A stretch of 64,000 bases of DNA, from NCBI GenBank assembly GCA_964036315.1, contig OZ038485.1, forward strand, positions 102,219,341 to 102,283,340, in the 5' to 3' direction. The translations under genes and the position numbers were made by a program. This DNA is from Acanthosepion esculentum (lineage: Eukaryota > Mollusca > Cephalopoda > Sepiida > Sepiidae). A model generated the notes under the pieces. That model was not told the DNA's origin. It saw nothing but the letters and a program-made list of their open reading frames with translations, and ran no database searches. Positions 1-10,708 of this stretch are shown here, piece after piece. Each line of letters begins with the position of its first letter. Position 1 is the stretch's first letter.

Positions 1-21
1 TATATATATATATATTACCTT

Positions 22-55
<34 letters not shown>

Positions 56-59
56 CCTT

Positions 60-93
<34 letters not shown>

Positions 94-131
94 CCTTTAC
101 TATATATATATATATATATATATATTACCTT

Positions 132-165
<34 letters not shown>

Positions 166-239
166 CCTTTACTATATATATATATATATATATATATATT
201 ACCTTTACTATATATATATATATATATATATATTACCTT

Positions 240-273
<34 letters not shown>

Positions 274-313
274 CCTTTACTATATATATATATATATATA
301 TATATATTACCTT

Positions 314-347
<34 letters not shown>

Positions 348-387
348 CCTTTACTATATATATATATATATATATATATATTACCTT

Positions 388-423
<36 letters not shown>

Positions 424-427
424 CCTT

Positions 428-461
<34 letters not shown>

Positions 462-529
462 CCTTTACTATATATATATATATATATATATATTACCTTT
501 ACTATATATATATATATATATATTACCTT

Positions 530-567
<38 letters not shown>

Positions 568-571
568 CATT

Positions 572-605
<34 letters not shown>

Positions 606-609
606 CCTT

Positions 610-643
<34 letters not shown>

Positions 644-647
644 CCTT

Positions 648-681
<34 letters not shown>

Positions 682-685
682 CCTT

Positions 686-719
<34 letters not shown>

Positions 720-723
720 CCTT

Positions 724-757
<34 letters not shown>

Positions 758-1079
758 CCTTTACTATATATATATATATATATATATTACCTTTACTATA
801 TATATATATATATATATATTACCTTTACTATATATATATATATATATATATTACCTTTACTATATATATATATATATTACCTTTACTATATATATATATA
901 TATATATTACCTTTACTATATATATATATATATATTACCTTTACTATATATATATATATATATATTACCTTTACTATATATATATATATATATTACCTTT
1001 ACTATATATATATATATATATATATATTACCTTTACTATATATATATATATATATATATTACCTTTACTATATATATAT

Positions 1080-1119
<40 letters not shown>

Positions 1120-1195
1120 AAGGTAATATATATATATATAGTAAAGGTAATATATATATATATAGTAAAGGTAATATATATATATATAGTAAAGG

Positions 1196-1233
<38 letters not shown>

Positions 1234-1237
1234 AAGG

Positions 1238-1277
<40 letters not shown>

Positions 1278-1919
1278 AAGGTAATATATATATATATATA
1301 TAGTAAAGGTAATATATATATATATATATATATATATAGTAAAGGTAATATATATATATATATATATAGTAAAGATAATATATATATATATATTGCCTTT
1401 ACTATATATATATATATATATATTACCTTTACTATATATATATATATATATATTACCTTTACTATATATATATATATATATATATTACCTTTACTATATA
1501 TATATATATATATATATTACCTTTACTATATATATATATATATATATATATTACCTTTACTATATATATATATATATTACCTTTACTATATATATATATA
1601 TATATATATATTACCTTTACTATATATATATATATATATATATTACCTTTACTATATATATATATATATATATTACCTTTACTATATATATATATATATA
1701 TATTACCTTTACTATATATATATATATATATATTACCTTTACTATATATATATATATATATATATTACCTTTACTATATATATATATATATATATATTAC
1801 CTTTACTATATATATATATATATATTACCTTTACTATATATATATATATATATATTACCTTTACTATATATATATATATATATATTACCTTTACTATATA
1901 TATATATATATATTACCTT

Positions 1920-1963
<44 letters not shown>

Positions 1964-2157
1964 CCTTTACTATATATATATATATATTACCTTTACTATA
2001 TATATATATATATATTACCTTTACTATATATATATATATATATAGTAAAGGTAATATATATATATATAGTAAAGGTAATATATATATATATAGTAAAGGT
2101 AATATATATATATATATAGTAAAGGTAATATATATATATATATATATATAGTAAAGG

Positions 2158-2215
<58 letters not shown>

Positions 2216-2301
2216 AAGGTAATATATATATATATATATATATAGTAAAGATAATATATATATATATATTGCCTTTACTATATATATATATATATTACCT
2301 T

Positions 2302-2339
<38 letters not shown>

Positions 2340-2343
2340 CCTT

Positions 2344-2377
<34 letters not shown>

Positions 2378-2435
2378 CCTTTACTATATATATATATATA
2401 GCCTTTACTATATATATATATATATATATTGCCTT

Positions 2436-2473
<38 letters not shown>

Positions 2474-2509
2474 CCGTTACTATATATATATATATATATA
2501 TATTACCGT

Positions 2510-2549
<40 letters not shown>

Positions 2550-2583
2550 CCTTTACTATATATATATATATATATATTACCTT

Positions 2584-2617
<34 letters not shown>

Positions 2618-2641
2618 CCTTTACTATATATATATATATAT
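1..2641. repeat. (TA)n array with interspersed TTACCTTTAC words in alternating orientation
   Basis: The whole stretch alternates runs of TA with a 10-base word, TTACCTTTAC, at even spacings of about 26-42 bases (roughly 30 copies in the first 1070 bases). The word is in forward orientation at 1-1075, reverse (GTAAAGGTAA) at 1117-1375, forward at 1394-2030, reverse at 2043-2255 and forward again at 2269-2640. Variants (TTACATTTAC, TTGCCTTTAC, TTACCGTTAC, GTAAAGATAA) are clustered, mainly near the right end. The array starts before the window and stops abruptly at 2641. Long Tyr/Ile/Thr/Leu reading frames here are produced by the repeat and are not genes. Confidence 0.97.
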
Positions 2642-3386
2642 AACCTTCACGTTGCCTGTGCTTGATTCAAAAATTGTATGACTCATACACCAGTCACTTG
2701 ACTTAAAATATTTTTGCCCTTCCTTGCCTTTAATTTTTTTCTAAGCTCTATACTAAATATTAAATCTGTTACAAAAAAAGAACTAAACAAAATGAACACA
2801 AAACAATCAGCTTTAAAAAAGGACTCGTAACTGGAAAAACCGAATGAAAAAAGCATGTTAACAACAAATACGTTTTCACACCCAACCCAGTTCTGCAGAA
2901 TCAGAATCACGTTGCGTTTAAGCAAGCGAATGAGCTAATTGGAGTAAAGTGCCATGCAGATTTAAATTTTTCCCACTTGTGACGAATGCAGGATAATACG
3001 AAAGTTATGGATGATTTGTTATCCTCCCAAATTACACCAAAATCTCAGACTATAACAATTGATATCGTATTTATTGTCTGTGAAAATTATAGAATATAAA
3101 ACAACTTTGATAAAAATTTATACCTACTTTTCTGATGAAAACAATGCCGTTCTGAACATTTTGGCCGCAACTGTATATATATAATAATGTAATTAATATT
3201 TATATCTTAACTGCATTTAGTTATTTGAAATAACAGTTCTTATCTTTGGTGAGAACCTGTCTTACTGTGATGGTGCTTTACCAATTGGGCCAAAAATGTT
3301 TCCCAAGTAGATGTAACTCAGTTAAGTTACATATTCTCTTTTCTTCAATTTCTGAAATGTTTTCATGTTATTGTTATTTTTCTCAG
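2642..3386. other. AT-rich unique sequence, no feature seen
   Basis: Sequence immediately right of the TA array. There is a short open frame on the minus strand (2683-2925) rich in Phe, Leu, Ser and Val without splice sites or a recognisable motif; I do not regard it as coding. A short TATATATA run sits at about 3175. Confidence 0.5.
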
Positions 3387-3480
3387 AAATCCAAAAGTAT
3401 TAACAAAACCAATCAAGAGTCAGATGAATCTTCTTGTAGGGTCAATGGTCATTTAACACTAAACTGGGCTCCATACGTAG
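3387..3480 (+). CDS. weak candidate exon (94 nt), unidentified
   Basis: A pyrimidine-rich tract ending TTTTTCTCAG precedes an open frame that stays open to a GTATGC donor at 3481. Read in phase 0 it gives a hydrophilic 31-residue peptide beginning KSKSINKTNQESDE and ending LNWAPYV, less biased than typical AT-rich noise. There is no homology I recognise. The opposite strand also has a reasonably protein-like frame at 3449-3682 (contains HEALASIGGTLYPRC), so the region may instead be an old transposon. The donor is mediocre, and no partner exon is visible nearby. Confidence 0.15.
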
Positions 3481-3680
3481 GTATGCAGTCAGTATGGTAA
3501 TGATATGGCAATACTGGATGGAGGGCTTCCAAGACTCGTTGACATCTAGGATAGAGAGTTCCTCCAATGGAAGCAAGGGCCTCATGTCTGTGACTAAAAC
3601 GAGCCTTCATGATAGAGGACATTGGCTGTAGTTTGACCTGGAAAGGGATGGGCCTCAACAGGTCTAATTGTTCGAGGCAC

Positions 3681-4389
3681 ACTATGCATGAATGATTTCC
3701 TCTCCAATTTTCAAACCAGATATGTGGAGGGATCTGGCCAGGTGATCAGCAGCACAGCAACCGTACAACCACACCCAGTTATGAAACTAATGATGATGAC
3801 ACATCTTCTGCAAAACCACAGCACCTGAATTGTTGATAGCTGGATAGTTGATGTCCATCACTGATCACTGGCCATTATTCATGGTCATTGTTATTCAACA
3901 CAAAGCTTGCATGTGCATCATTTATAATTATTGTACAATGAATGATCAGCACTCTTCAGTCGAAAACTGGTCTTACAAGTTTGGCTCAATAATCTTTTGG
4001 CATACATTTTAGTAATTAGAAACATCATCGTCATTCAGATGGTGGTAATTAAGGGAACGCTCATGCGTAAAAGTAGATTCTTTCCCTCAAGCACACACAC
4101 ACACACACGTGCATGCCTGATTATACCAAATCATTACATATCACTGGTCAGGAACACGTTTGACATCCTTTATTAACTGGAAACTCACTACAGTGTTTTC
4201 AGTAGTTATCTCTGATAACACGTACAAAGCTTTCCCTTTACATTACTTACTCTGTCTATTTTCCTTATCTTTGTTGTTATTATTGCAATGTTTCAGCTGT
4301 TGTGCCCTGGACTTCATCAGGTCCTTGTTTATCCAGGTAATCTCAAAGGGTTCTGTTTGAAATTCCCTTATTTAATCTATGTTTGTTTG
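3681..4389. other. unassigned sequence, no gene seen
   Basis: Mixed-composition DNA with a short CA run at about 4091-4110. Small open frames occur but none has motifs or splice-site support. Confidence 0.4.
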
Positions 4390-4440
4390 TTTGTGTTTTA
4401 TGGCATATAAACTTCGTTGGGTTATTTAATGCCAATAATA
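4390..4440 (-). mobile_element. SINE 3' tail fragment
   Basis: On the minus strand this reads as the terminal segment GGCATTAAATAACCC ... TTATATGCC followed by an A/C-rich AAACAAAC tail. The same tail, complete, ends SINE copies at 51025-51072 and, in a related form (TTTAAATAACCTGCAAAGG ... GATAAGCCATAAAA), at 17812-17887, 25085-25165, 47640-47720 and 62550-62626. Only the tail remains here. Confidence 0.6.
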
Positions 4441-4666
4441 GATATCCAGGCTTTGATAACTAGATAGTTAGCTTGTCATTCATGCTTTGATATAAAGATA
4501 TATATGTTGATATTTACACCTTGACAAACAGATAGATAGCTTGATAATCACGCTTCGACATATAGATAGATATTCTGATATTCCGGCCTTACAGGCTCTT
4601 GCAAGTACTTTAACAGAGCTTAATGGTGGCATTGGGTTAAGTTATAAAAAGGAAAATTTTGTTATA

Positions 4667-4746
4667 TTAGGTTGGTGCAAAAATAATGTTGTTTTCTCAC
4701 ATGAAGTTGAACGTCAAAAAATGACATTATTTTTGCACCAACCTAA
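4667..4746. mobile_element. 80-bp MADE1-like mariner MITE
   Basis: Exactly 80 bases bounded by perfect inverted repeats of about 23 bases that start TTAGGTTGGTGCAAAA, with a TA dinucleotide directly outside each end (4665-4666 and 4747-4748), the target duplication of mariner. From family knowledge, this terminus is that of cecropia-subfamily mariners (human Hsmar1), and the human MITE MADE1 is also 80 bp and palindromic; its middle differs from the one here. The transcript would fold into a single hairpin like that of MADE1-derived microRNAs. Confidence 0.85.
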
Positions 4747-4782
4747 TAGATACCGATTTCTAAAAGGAAACTGTATAACTTG

Positions 4783-4838
4783 TTGGTGTCTATCTCTTCA
4801 AAGAGCCCATAAGAGCCTTTGAAGAGATAGACACCAAT
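4783..4838. repeat. short perfect hairpin (21-bp arms)
   Basis: The arms TTGGTGTCTATCTCTTCAAAG (4783-4803) and its reverse complement (4818-4838) match over 21 bases with a 14-base loop. It lies 37 bases right of the mariner MITE. It could be a tiny foldback element, an inverted duplication, or a small-RNA-type hairpin; sequence alone does not decide. Confidence 0.75.
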
Positions 4839-5092
4839 CATTCACATTACACTTATCATGTCTAGGGCTATCTCATCTAGTTTTTATTTAGTACTTCTCA
4901 GAAAAATACTTGATGAAGGCAAGATGGTATAGTGGCCAACATGTGATAATAACAAAGATTAAGATAATAGTCAGAGGGTAAATAATAACTCCTCATTGCA
5001 GAAATTTAGACATAAATTGCCTCCTTACAGTTTACTACCAGGTGCATATAAAACTGCCTGTGTAATTCTTCTATGTGCCATGTCCCTACTGA

Positions 5093-5610
5093 CCATTGGC
5101 AGTCATGGGTCTCTACAATTTCCTGTCCTTTGTAAGTCTTAATAAATTTTGTCTGTTTTACTCAAGCTCTCTAGGTAGGTTATGCGTTGTTTTTCTTTGT
5201 CCCTCTTGCCTTCAATATGTCCTGTGAGTGTCAAATTTTCCAAGCTGTCTTTCCTCATTATGTGCCCTAGAAATATCAACTATCTCTTTCTGATTTGACA
5301 TATAAGTGTCCTTTTAGTTTTTCATTTTCTCTAAAACTTTGTTGTTTTTCATTTGTTTAGTCTATGGCATTCTCAGTATCCTTCTGTAGAACCATGTTCT
5401 TGTTGCTTCAAGTTTCTTCTTCGTCTGTGAGGAGATTGTTTAGTGTTCACTGCTATATAAAAGGACAGATATCATGTAACAGTTCAGTACTCTTTTCTTA
5501 GTGTCTAACCAAATATTTACTCTGCTTAGCTTTTGGAATGCATCAAGTCTCTTCATCTGTGAGGAGATTGTGTAGCATTCACTGTCATATAAGGGGACTG
5601 ATGGAAATTG
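5093..5610 (-). mobile_element. RTE-like LINE, 3' (C-terminal) fragment
   Basis: On the minus strand this matches the plus-strand copy at 34870-35330: the coding tail with a CCTTCTGTAGAACCA-type block (YRRML-IPW region) and an end reading AAAGGACAGGAAATTGT followed by the stop region. Other minus-strand copies are at 33290-34660, 42595-43430 and 56215-56690. All are 5'-truncated and full of stops, the usual fate of target-primed retrotransposition. Family assignment (RTE-like non-LTR element) comes from recalled protein motifs. Confidence 0.65.
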
Positions 5611-5863
5611 ATAATTTCCCCCTATAACACAGCAAACATTTCTTTACCTCCGCTTTATTTTAGCCCTGCACTTTGCTAGCATCAAAGCAATTTTAAATAT
5701 GGAAATGAATAGCTTGCTTTTCTTATATGTAGGTAAATAATTGATTATTTTGAAATGGCATTTGCTAATGTTTTTTTTCCTTTTAGAAATGTGTAAAATA
5801 TATTATGGGAATATTGAAAAACTTGGAGACTTCTGACTTAGCACTAATAGTACATCAAGACAT

Positions 5864-6219
5864 AGCTTACTTACAGCCCCAGGCCAAAGTGTAGGGAACC
5901 CAGTGAGAATGAAACTTGCTACTCAAAAGTAATCTTCCATGACACCAGCTTGAGCTTACTTACAGCCCCAGGCCAAAGTGTAGGGAACCCAGTGAGAATG
6001 AAACTTGCTACTCAAAAGTAATCTTCCATGACACCAGCTTGAGCTTACTTACAGCCCCAGGCCAAAGTGTAGGGAACCCAGTGAGAATGAAACTTGCTAC
6101 TCAAAAGTAATCTTCCATGACACCAGCTTGAGCTTACTTACAGCCCCAGGCCAAAGTGTAGGGAACCCAGTGAGAATGAAACTTGCTACTCAAAAGCAAT
6201 CTTCCATGACACCAGCTTG
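5864..6219. repeat. tandem array, 4 copies of an 89-bp unit derived from a SINE
   Basis: Copies start at 5864, 5953, 6042 and 6131 (period exactly 89) and are nearly identical; only one base difference (AAAAGTAAT versus AAAAGCAAT) is obvious in the last copy. Read on the minus strand, each unit resembles the tRNA-like SINE at 53840-53950: an A-box-like TGGTCAACAAG lies just outside (about 6220-6230), a degenerate B box is inside, and a CCCAGTGAG/AGGCCAAAG body follows. The array therefore arose by local amplification of a SINE segment. Confidence 0.9.
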
Positions 6220-6304
6220 TTGACCATTACACTGCTACAAGGCACTGGCACAGCAAAATATATTGCATAGTCCAACTTTAAAAGCTTACTTTTTTTCTTT
6301 CTTT

Positions 6305-7150
6305 AAGAAAAAAAAAAAAAAAACACCCCAGGAAAAGCAGGAGTGCCACTAGCATGCAAGCGGTTACAGAAAGTGAGAGCAGGAGTAAAGAGGGTGTTTG
6401 AGGAAAGGACACAGAGAAAGATGGGGATCAGGATCAAGGCATCAGAAGATGCCGATTGACATTACATTTGACTATTTGAAGGTTATAGCTATCAGGGAAG
6501 CAAGTAAGAGGGAGGAAGTTCCACTGACTGGAAGTGTGAGATAAGAAATTGTTGGAGTAGAAGAGACAGCTACATTTAACCATTTTGAGAGTGAGAAGAT
6601 GGGACCAAGATGCCAACCTAGTAGCACTGCTTAAATTCATGCAGTTTGGGAACCAGTGAAAGTAGCTCGTTAGAGCACTTGCCATGAAAATACTTGTAGA
6701 AAAGACAGAGGGAAGTCGCATCATGTGTGTGAGAAAATGACTGTAGACAAGATGCCAGATTAGGACCTATCACATTGCATTGAAAAGTACCTCCAATCTG
6801 TGGCTGACTTGGACAGGAAATGTCTTGTAAACTTTAATGCGTCCAAAACAAAACTGCTCTCATTTACCCACTATAGAGAACCCTCCCTGCCTCCAATCAA
6901 AATGGCTGATGCCCAACTCCACAAGAGCACCTCCCTGCACCTGCTTGGTCTCCCACTTTCTACTAACCTGCGGTGGAACAACTACATTGAATCAATAGCT
7001 TCATCTACCACCCTGGATTTTGTCGAGAACCTCGAGATAAACAGTGGGGGCACCAGACCATATATGGCCACAGTATTCAATGCAAGCGCAAATGGTAGAT
7101 TTGTAGATTTGAAGGATGGTCTCAGATGAGAAAAACCTTCTGGCACGAAA
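6305..7150 (-). mobile_element. CR1/Jockey-like LINE 3' end with an internal inverted segment
   Basis: Minus-strand reading from 7150 to 7010 gives the reverse-transcriptase C-terminal region (counterpart of LEYCCPIW in the copy at 28600). From 6740 to 6434 it gives the terminal motif ...NFLPLTCFPDSYNLQIVKCN, then the 3' untranslated part and poly-T at 6305-6320. The block 6790-7005 is inverted: it reads on the plus strand as FNASKTKLLSF ... LLGLPLSTNLRWNNYIESIA, a conserved RT thumb segment of the same family. The continuous copy at 63137-63735 shows the uninverted order. Multiple stops; a dead fragment. Confidence 0.75.
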
Positions 7151-7179
7151 CAGAGAACCAACTTTCCTTGTGTGGTAGA

Positions 7180-7445
7180 TAAAGCTATTAAGTACTGAGA
7201 TGGGTGACTGCTTTGGAATACCAGGTGCTCTAAGCTTGGATGTGTAGCTGGTGTAATGGATAACAGCTTGGAATTGTTAACTGGAGATCCAAGTTTCAAT
7301 TTCAGTTGGGTTCATTACATTTTTACTTAGGCACAAATACCCTTGGGAAAGGCATAAATTAATCTCTTCTCCCTCCATCTATGGGTTAATTAGTAAGACT
7401 TGTATTATTAAATCATTATTATCTCCCCAAAAATTCTTAGAAAAT
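7180..7445 (+). mobile_element. 5S rRNA/tRNA composite SINE
   Basis: The first part retains the 3' half of a 5S rRNA: GATGGGTGACTGCTTTGGAA (intermediate element and C box) then ACCAGGTGCTCTAAGCTT. It is followed by a tRNA-like stretch with TGTAATGGATAACAGC and GATCCAAGTTTCAATTTC, then the SINE body CCTTGGGAAAGGCAT. It lies head-on against the LINE relic at 6305-7150. Sister copies are at 17240-17887, 24850-25165, 46809-47150 (most complete) and, without the 5S part, 47435-47720 and 62425-62626. Confidence 0.8.
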
Positions 7446-7449
7446 GAAT

Positions 7450-7990
7450 TAATCAATATAATCAATTTACTTTTTAGGTTAATATTAAATGACTGAACAA
7501 ACCTTATTTTGATGAATTTTATTCTAAGATACTGAGAATACCACAGACTAAACAAATTATTATTTTAACTGATTGGGATGGTCCCAATTTAAAACTTTAA
7601 ATTACTATCTTTTGATGATCAATATCAATGTAATTGACAAAAAAATGTTTTTGATAGTTTGATAATGTTGAGAATAGTTTGGTAATGTTGATAATAGTTT
7701 GATAATTCTTTTGATAGTTTGATAATGTTGACAATTACAGATAATTTATCTCTTATCAGGGTCTGTTACTCTTGTACTAGTTGATATATGCTGATGCAGG
7801 GATTTTGAGCTTGTCAAATATAGTGCATCAATCTTGAGGGCCATTGATGTGCTTTTATAATGGTAATGGTGAAATGAACCTTTTGTTCTTTCTTGCCTTG
7901 AAGTCAGAATGCTATAACCACTTAACTGTATCCCTTTTATGTACTTTTTGCATTGTTACTATCTTTATGGTTGCTTTGCTTTTGACTTGA
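7450..7990. other. AT-rich spacer with short TTTGATAATGTTGA repeats
   Basis: At 7640-7735 the words GATAGTTTGATAATGTTGA and GATAATAGTTTGATAA recur imperfectly about four times. No coding signal is seen. Confidence 0.5.
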
Positions 7991-7992
7991 AT

Positions 7993-7993
7993 T

Positions 7994-8027
<34 letters not shown>

Positions 8028-8032
8028 GTAAT
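7993..8032. repeat. (CA)n-(TA)n microsatellite
   Basis: A CA run passes directly into a TA run, the same composite layout as at 30017-30061. Confidence 0.95.
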
Positions 8033-8594
8033 ATTTGTTGCAAAAATGAGTAATCTGGAAGAGAGAACCTTGTTGTTGTTACCGTTGTGGAGGTTAATTC
8101 CTTCTCCACCTCAGCAAACATAAATCCAAGTGTCAAACAAAAGAGGACATTGAATTGTGGTAAATAAATGTATAATTTATTTACATACATATAAGAACTG
8201 GTAACTTCTATTTGTTGCTGTTGCTAAGGCAACAGGGAGAGAGACTGATGGAATTAGAAGTGAAATGGATGTTGGTGGTGTCTGTTGTTGTTGGTGATGC
8301 CTGTCTCTCAGTGTGTCAGTGCTGACATCAAACACTGATTTGTGTCATGTCTCTCTCTCAGCATGTCAGTGTTAACATCAAACGCTAGTCTGTAATGGGA
8401 CTGTTTGAATTTGGGTATATATAGTTATTAGTTGGCTTGAAATTAAGGTTTCAGTTTTTGAGTGGGAGTGGTTTGACTGGTCATAATATATTATTATTTT
8501 GTTTTGATTAAAGCCGATTGAGCTGATGTGCATAAAATGTGTTTATACAGTCTGCTTTGGGCGTTGAATGGTTTGTATACGAAATGTAAGAGGC

Positions 8595-8656
<62 letters not shown>

Positions 8657-8719
8657 AATTATTGATCTGAGAAAATGGTTGCATAAGGATGATAGTTTAG
8701 AATATATATATATATATAT

Positions 8720-8870
8720 AAATATAAAAGTGAACAAAGAAGTCAACACTTAGAAGTGACAGTCTGTTTCATGCTAGTGCAATCGTCAGGCAATTGTTGC
8801 CTGATGATTGCACTAACATGAAACAGACTGTCGCCTCTAAGTGTTGACTTCTATGTTCACTTTTATATTT
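8720..8870. mobile_element. 151-bp near-perfect palindrome (foldback element)
   Basis: The left arm from AAATATAAAAGTGAAC (8720) and the right arm ending GTTCACTTTTATATTT (8870) are reverse complements with few mismatches; the centre is at about 8795. The right-arm sequence plus about 60 bases beyond it recurs at 16883-16990 (AACAGACTGTCGC ... ACACATGCTCT ... AAATATAGCA), so this is a family. Each arm contains a hammerhead-like core, described separately. Confidence 0.85.
8796..8836 (+). ncRNA. hammerhead-ribozyme-like core (tentative)
   Basis: CTGATGA (8801-8807), a short potential stem II, then GAAAC (8820-8824), a 3-bp stem III (ACA...TGT) and GTC (8830-8832) in the order of a type I hammerhead. 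The opposite arm (minus strand, 8760-8795) has CTGACGA with a cleaner TGC-ACTA-GCA stem II and the same GAAAC...GTC. Helix I pairs only about two bases, which argues against an active ribozyme in this copy. PLEs and small retrozymes are known to carry such motifs, and PLE relics are common in this window. Confidence 0.3.
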
Positions 8871-8936
8871 ACACATGCTCTCTCTGATATTGAGCACTTT
8901 ATCCCATAAATATAGCACACTTTAAGACTATATTTC

Positions 8937-8992
<56 letters not shown>

Positions 8993-8993
<1 letters not shown>

Positions 8994-9710
8994 TCTTATT
9001 TTGCCTTGTTTTTTTTCTTCCTCTTGTTATTGTGTAGCACCAGTCTTTATGGTCTGATGAAGGATCGTCATCATTAAGACCTAAAAGATTCATTTGCTTG
9101 AAGCCATTTTTAATTATTGATCTGAGAAAATGGTTGTATACAGATGATAGCCTAGGTATTCCTGACCAAGTGTCTGAAAGACATGTTTGTATGTAATCAA
9201 TAATTGGTTTATCTAATAAGTTTTGAGGATGAAAGTAAAAAACAATAAATATTTATAAAATTTGCTTTCTTGTTTGTTAATCGAATATTGATTATCTACA
9301 AATGTCTTGTTAGTTACTTTCATCCTTTATTTTAAAATTGCCTGAACGAGTTAGCAATCATTTGTAATGCAAAAGACGCCTGGCCTATATTGATATTGAG
9401 ATAACTTTTTAAAATAATTCAAATTAATTATCTAAAAGGTGTTATTTGTTTCTAAGTTTTTAATGTCTGAATGAATTCCTTTATCTCTTTCTTTTCTTTT
9501 TTTTTTATTAAATTTGTGTTAAAAATGAAAAGTTTTCTCTTACGATAAGCTTGATCATCCTTTTATCTTTTCTCTTTTTTAAAATGTTTTTAGATTTCAT
9601 TGCGTGTTCTGTTTTGCACTTAAACAGTCTCGGATTCAAGCAGGTCAAAACAAAAACACCCACACGAAAAGTAGGCCTATCAAGAAAGGAGTTGCAGTTC
9701 TGACAGTACC
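8993..9710. other. AT-rich sequence with TGATGAAG-type repeat tail
   Basis: At 9047-9100 GGTCTGATGAAGGATCG and AAGACCTAAAAG suggest a decayed retroelement end related to the block at 8650. The remainder to 9710 shows only short, T-rich reading frames and no gene. Confidence 0.35.
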
Positions 9711-10015
9711 TTGTGCTTATCAGCATCATAACAGCCTACTTTAGCACCAGGCATTCTCTTCATCTATCGATTATTTTCTTTTTATGTATCTCTAATGGGG
9801 CATACTTTTCTGACTTGGTGTTTGTTTATTTACTTATTTTTTTCTTTTTAAACTGTTGTGTAACATTGCTCATTGTTCAGATGGCCTTCCACATTGCTTT
9901 ATCAAACACATATTCTAATCTTGCCTTCTTGCCTTTTCCTAGTTCTACCATAGATTTTTCCTCCCTTTCTCTTATCCACCTCTTGTGGTTCTTTTTCTCC
10001 TTATTCACATATCCT

Positions 10016-10460
10016 TCTCATCCTCTTGCTGCTTTCTTTTTCTCCTCCTCCGCCTCTTGCTGCTTTCCTTTTCTTCTCCTTCTCTTGCTGCCCTCCTTTT
10101 CTTCTCTTGCTGCCTTCCTTTTCTTGCTACCCTTATTTTGCCCCTCTTGCTGCTCTTCTTTTCTTCTCCTCCTTTTGCTGGCCTTGTTTTCTGCCTCTTA
10201 CTGCTCTCCTTTTATTTTCCTCCTCTTGCTGCCTTTGTTACCCCCTCTTGCTGCTCCTCGTTTCTTCTCCTCCTCTTGCTGCACTTCTTTTCCTACTCTC
10301 CCTCTTGCTTCATTCCTTTTCTACTCCTCCCATCCTTTCCCCCATCCTTCCCACTCTTGCTGTCATCCTTTCTTCCTTGTCCTCCTCCCCCTCTTGTTGA
10401 CCTCCTTTCCTACTCCTACTCCTCTTGCTGCCCTCCTTTTCTCCTCTTCTTCCTGGTGTT
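10016..10460. repeat. pyrimidine-rich degenerate tandem repeat (CTCCTCTTGCTGC type)
   Basis: The plus strand is almost wholly C and T with the word CCTCTTGCTGC recurring every 30-50 bases. Long Phe/Leu/Ser/Pro frames in all three plus frames are products of this composition. Confidence 0.9.
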
Positions 10461-10677
10461 TCTCGCATTCTACTTCTGCTTATTTGCAACCCCCATTTTT
10501 TTTCTACATCTTTTGACTGTTTTATTCTTTTTTCCTCCTTTATATTACTTTCAAACCTGCACTCACTTTCTGCCTCTCCTTTTCACTTTCTTCTTCTTCT
10601 TCCCCATTTGCCTTCCTCAGTTTTCTACTTGTCGTTAAAAGGATTAACCATCAATTTTGCTACTGAATGTAGACAAT

Positions 10678-10708
10678 GTATCATCATCATCATAATCATC
10701 ATCATCCT
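10678..10708. repeat. (ATC)n microsatellite
   Basis: Short run of ATCATC with one ATA interruption. Confidence 0.85.

Larger units (their letters stand above)
8599..8992. repeat. three (AT)n microsatellites around a palindrome
   Basis: AT runs lie at 8599-8652, 8702-8720 and 8939-8989. Between and beyond them a direct repeat TTAATTATTGATCTGAGAAA occurs at 8654 and again at 9110, so the palindromic insert and its AT runs are embedded between two copies of the same flank, as in a tandem or LTR-like retroelement end. Confidence 0.85.

Noticed and set aside
1393..2681. Long open frames rich in Tyr, Ile, Thr and Leu
   Set aside because: They are direct translations of the (TA)n-TTACCTTTAC array; every frame is open because TA repeats encode only Tyr and Ile.
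2683..2925. 80-codon minus-strand frame
   Set aside because: Phe/Ser/Val-rich, no motif, directly beside the TA array; consistent with chance.
3449..3682. 77-codon minus-strand frame with fair composition
   Set aside because: No splice signals or homology; overlaps another weak candidate on the opposite strand, so neither is secure.
9713..10638. 267- and 217-codon Phe/Leu/Ser/Pro frames
   Set aside because: Three overlapping frames over a C/T-rich repeat; no start context, motif or splice site.
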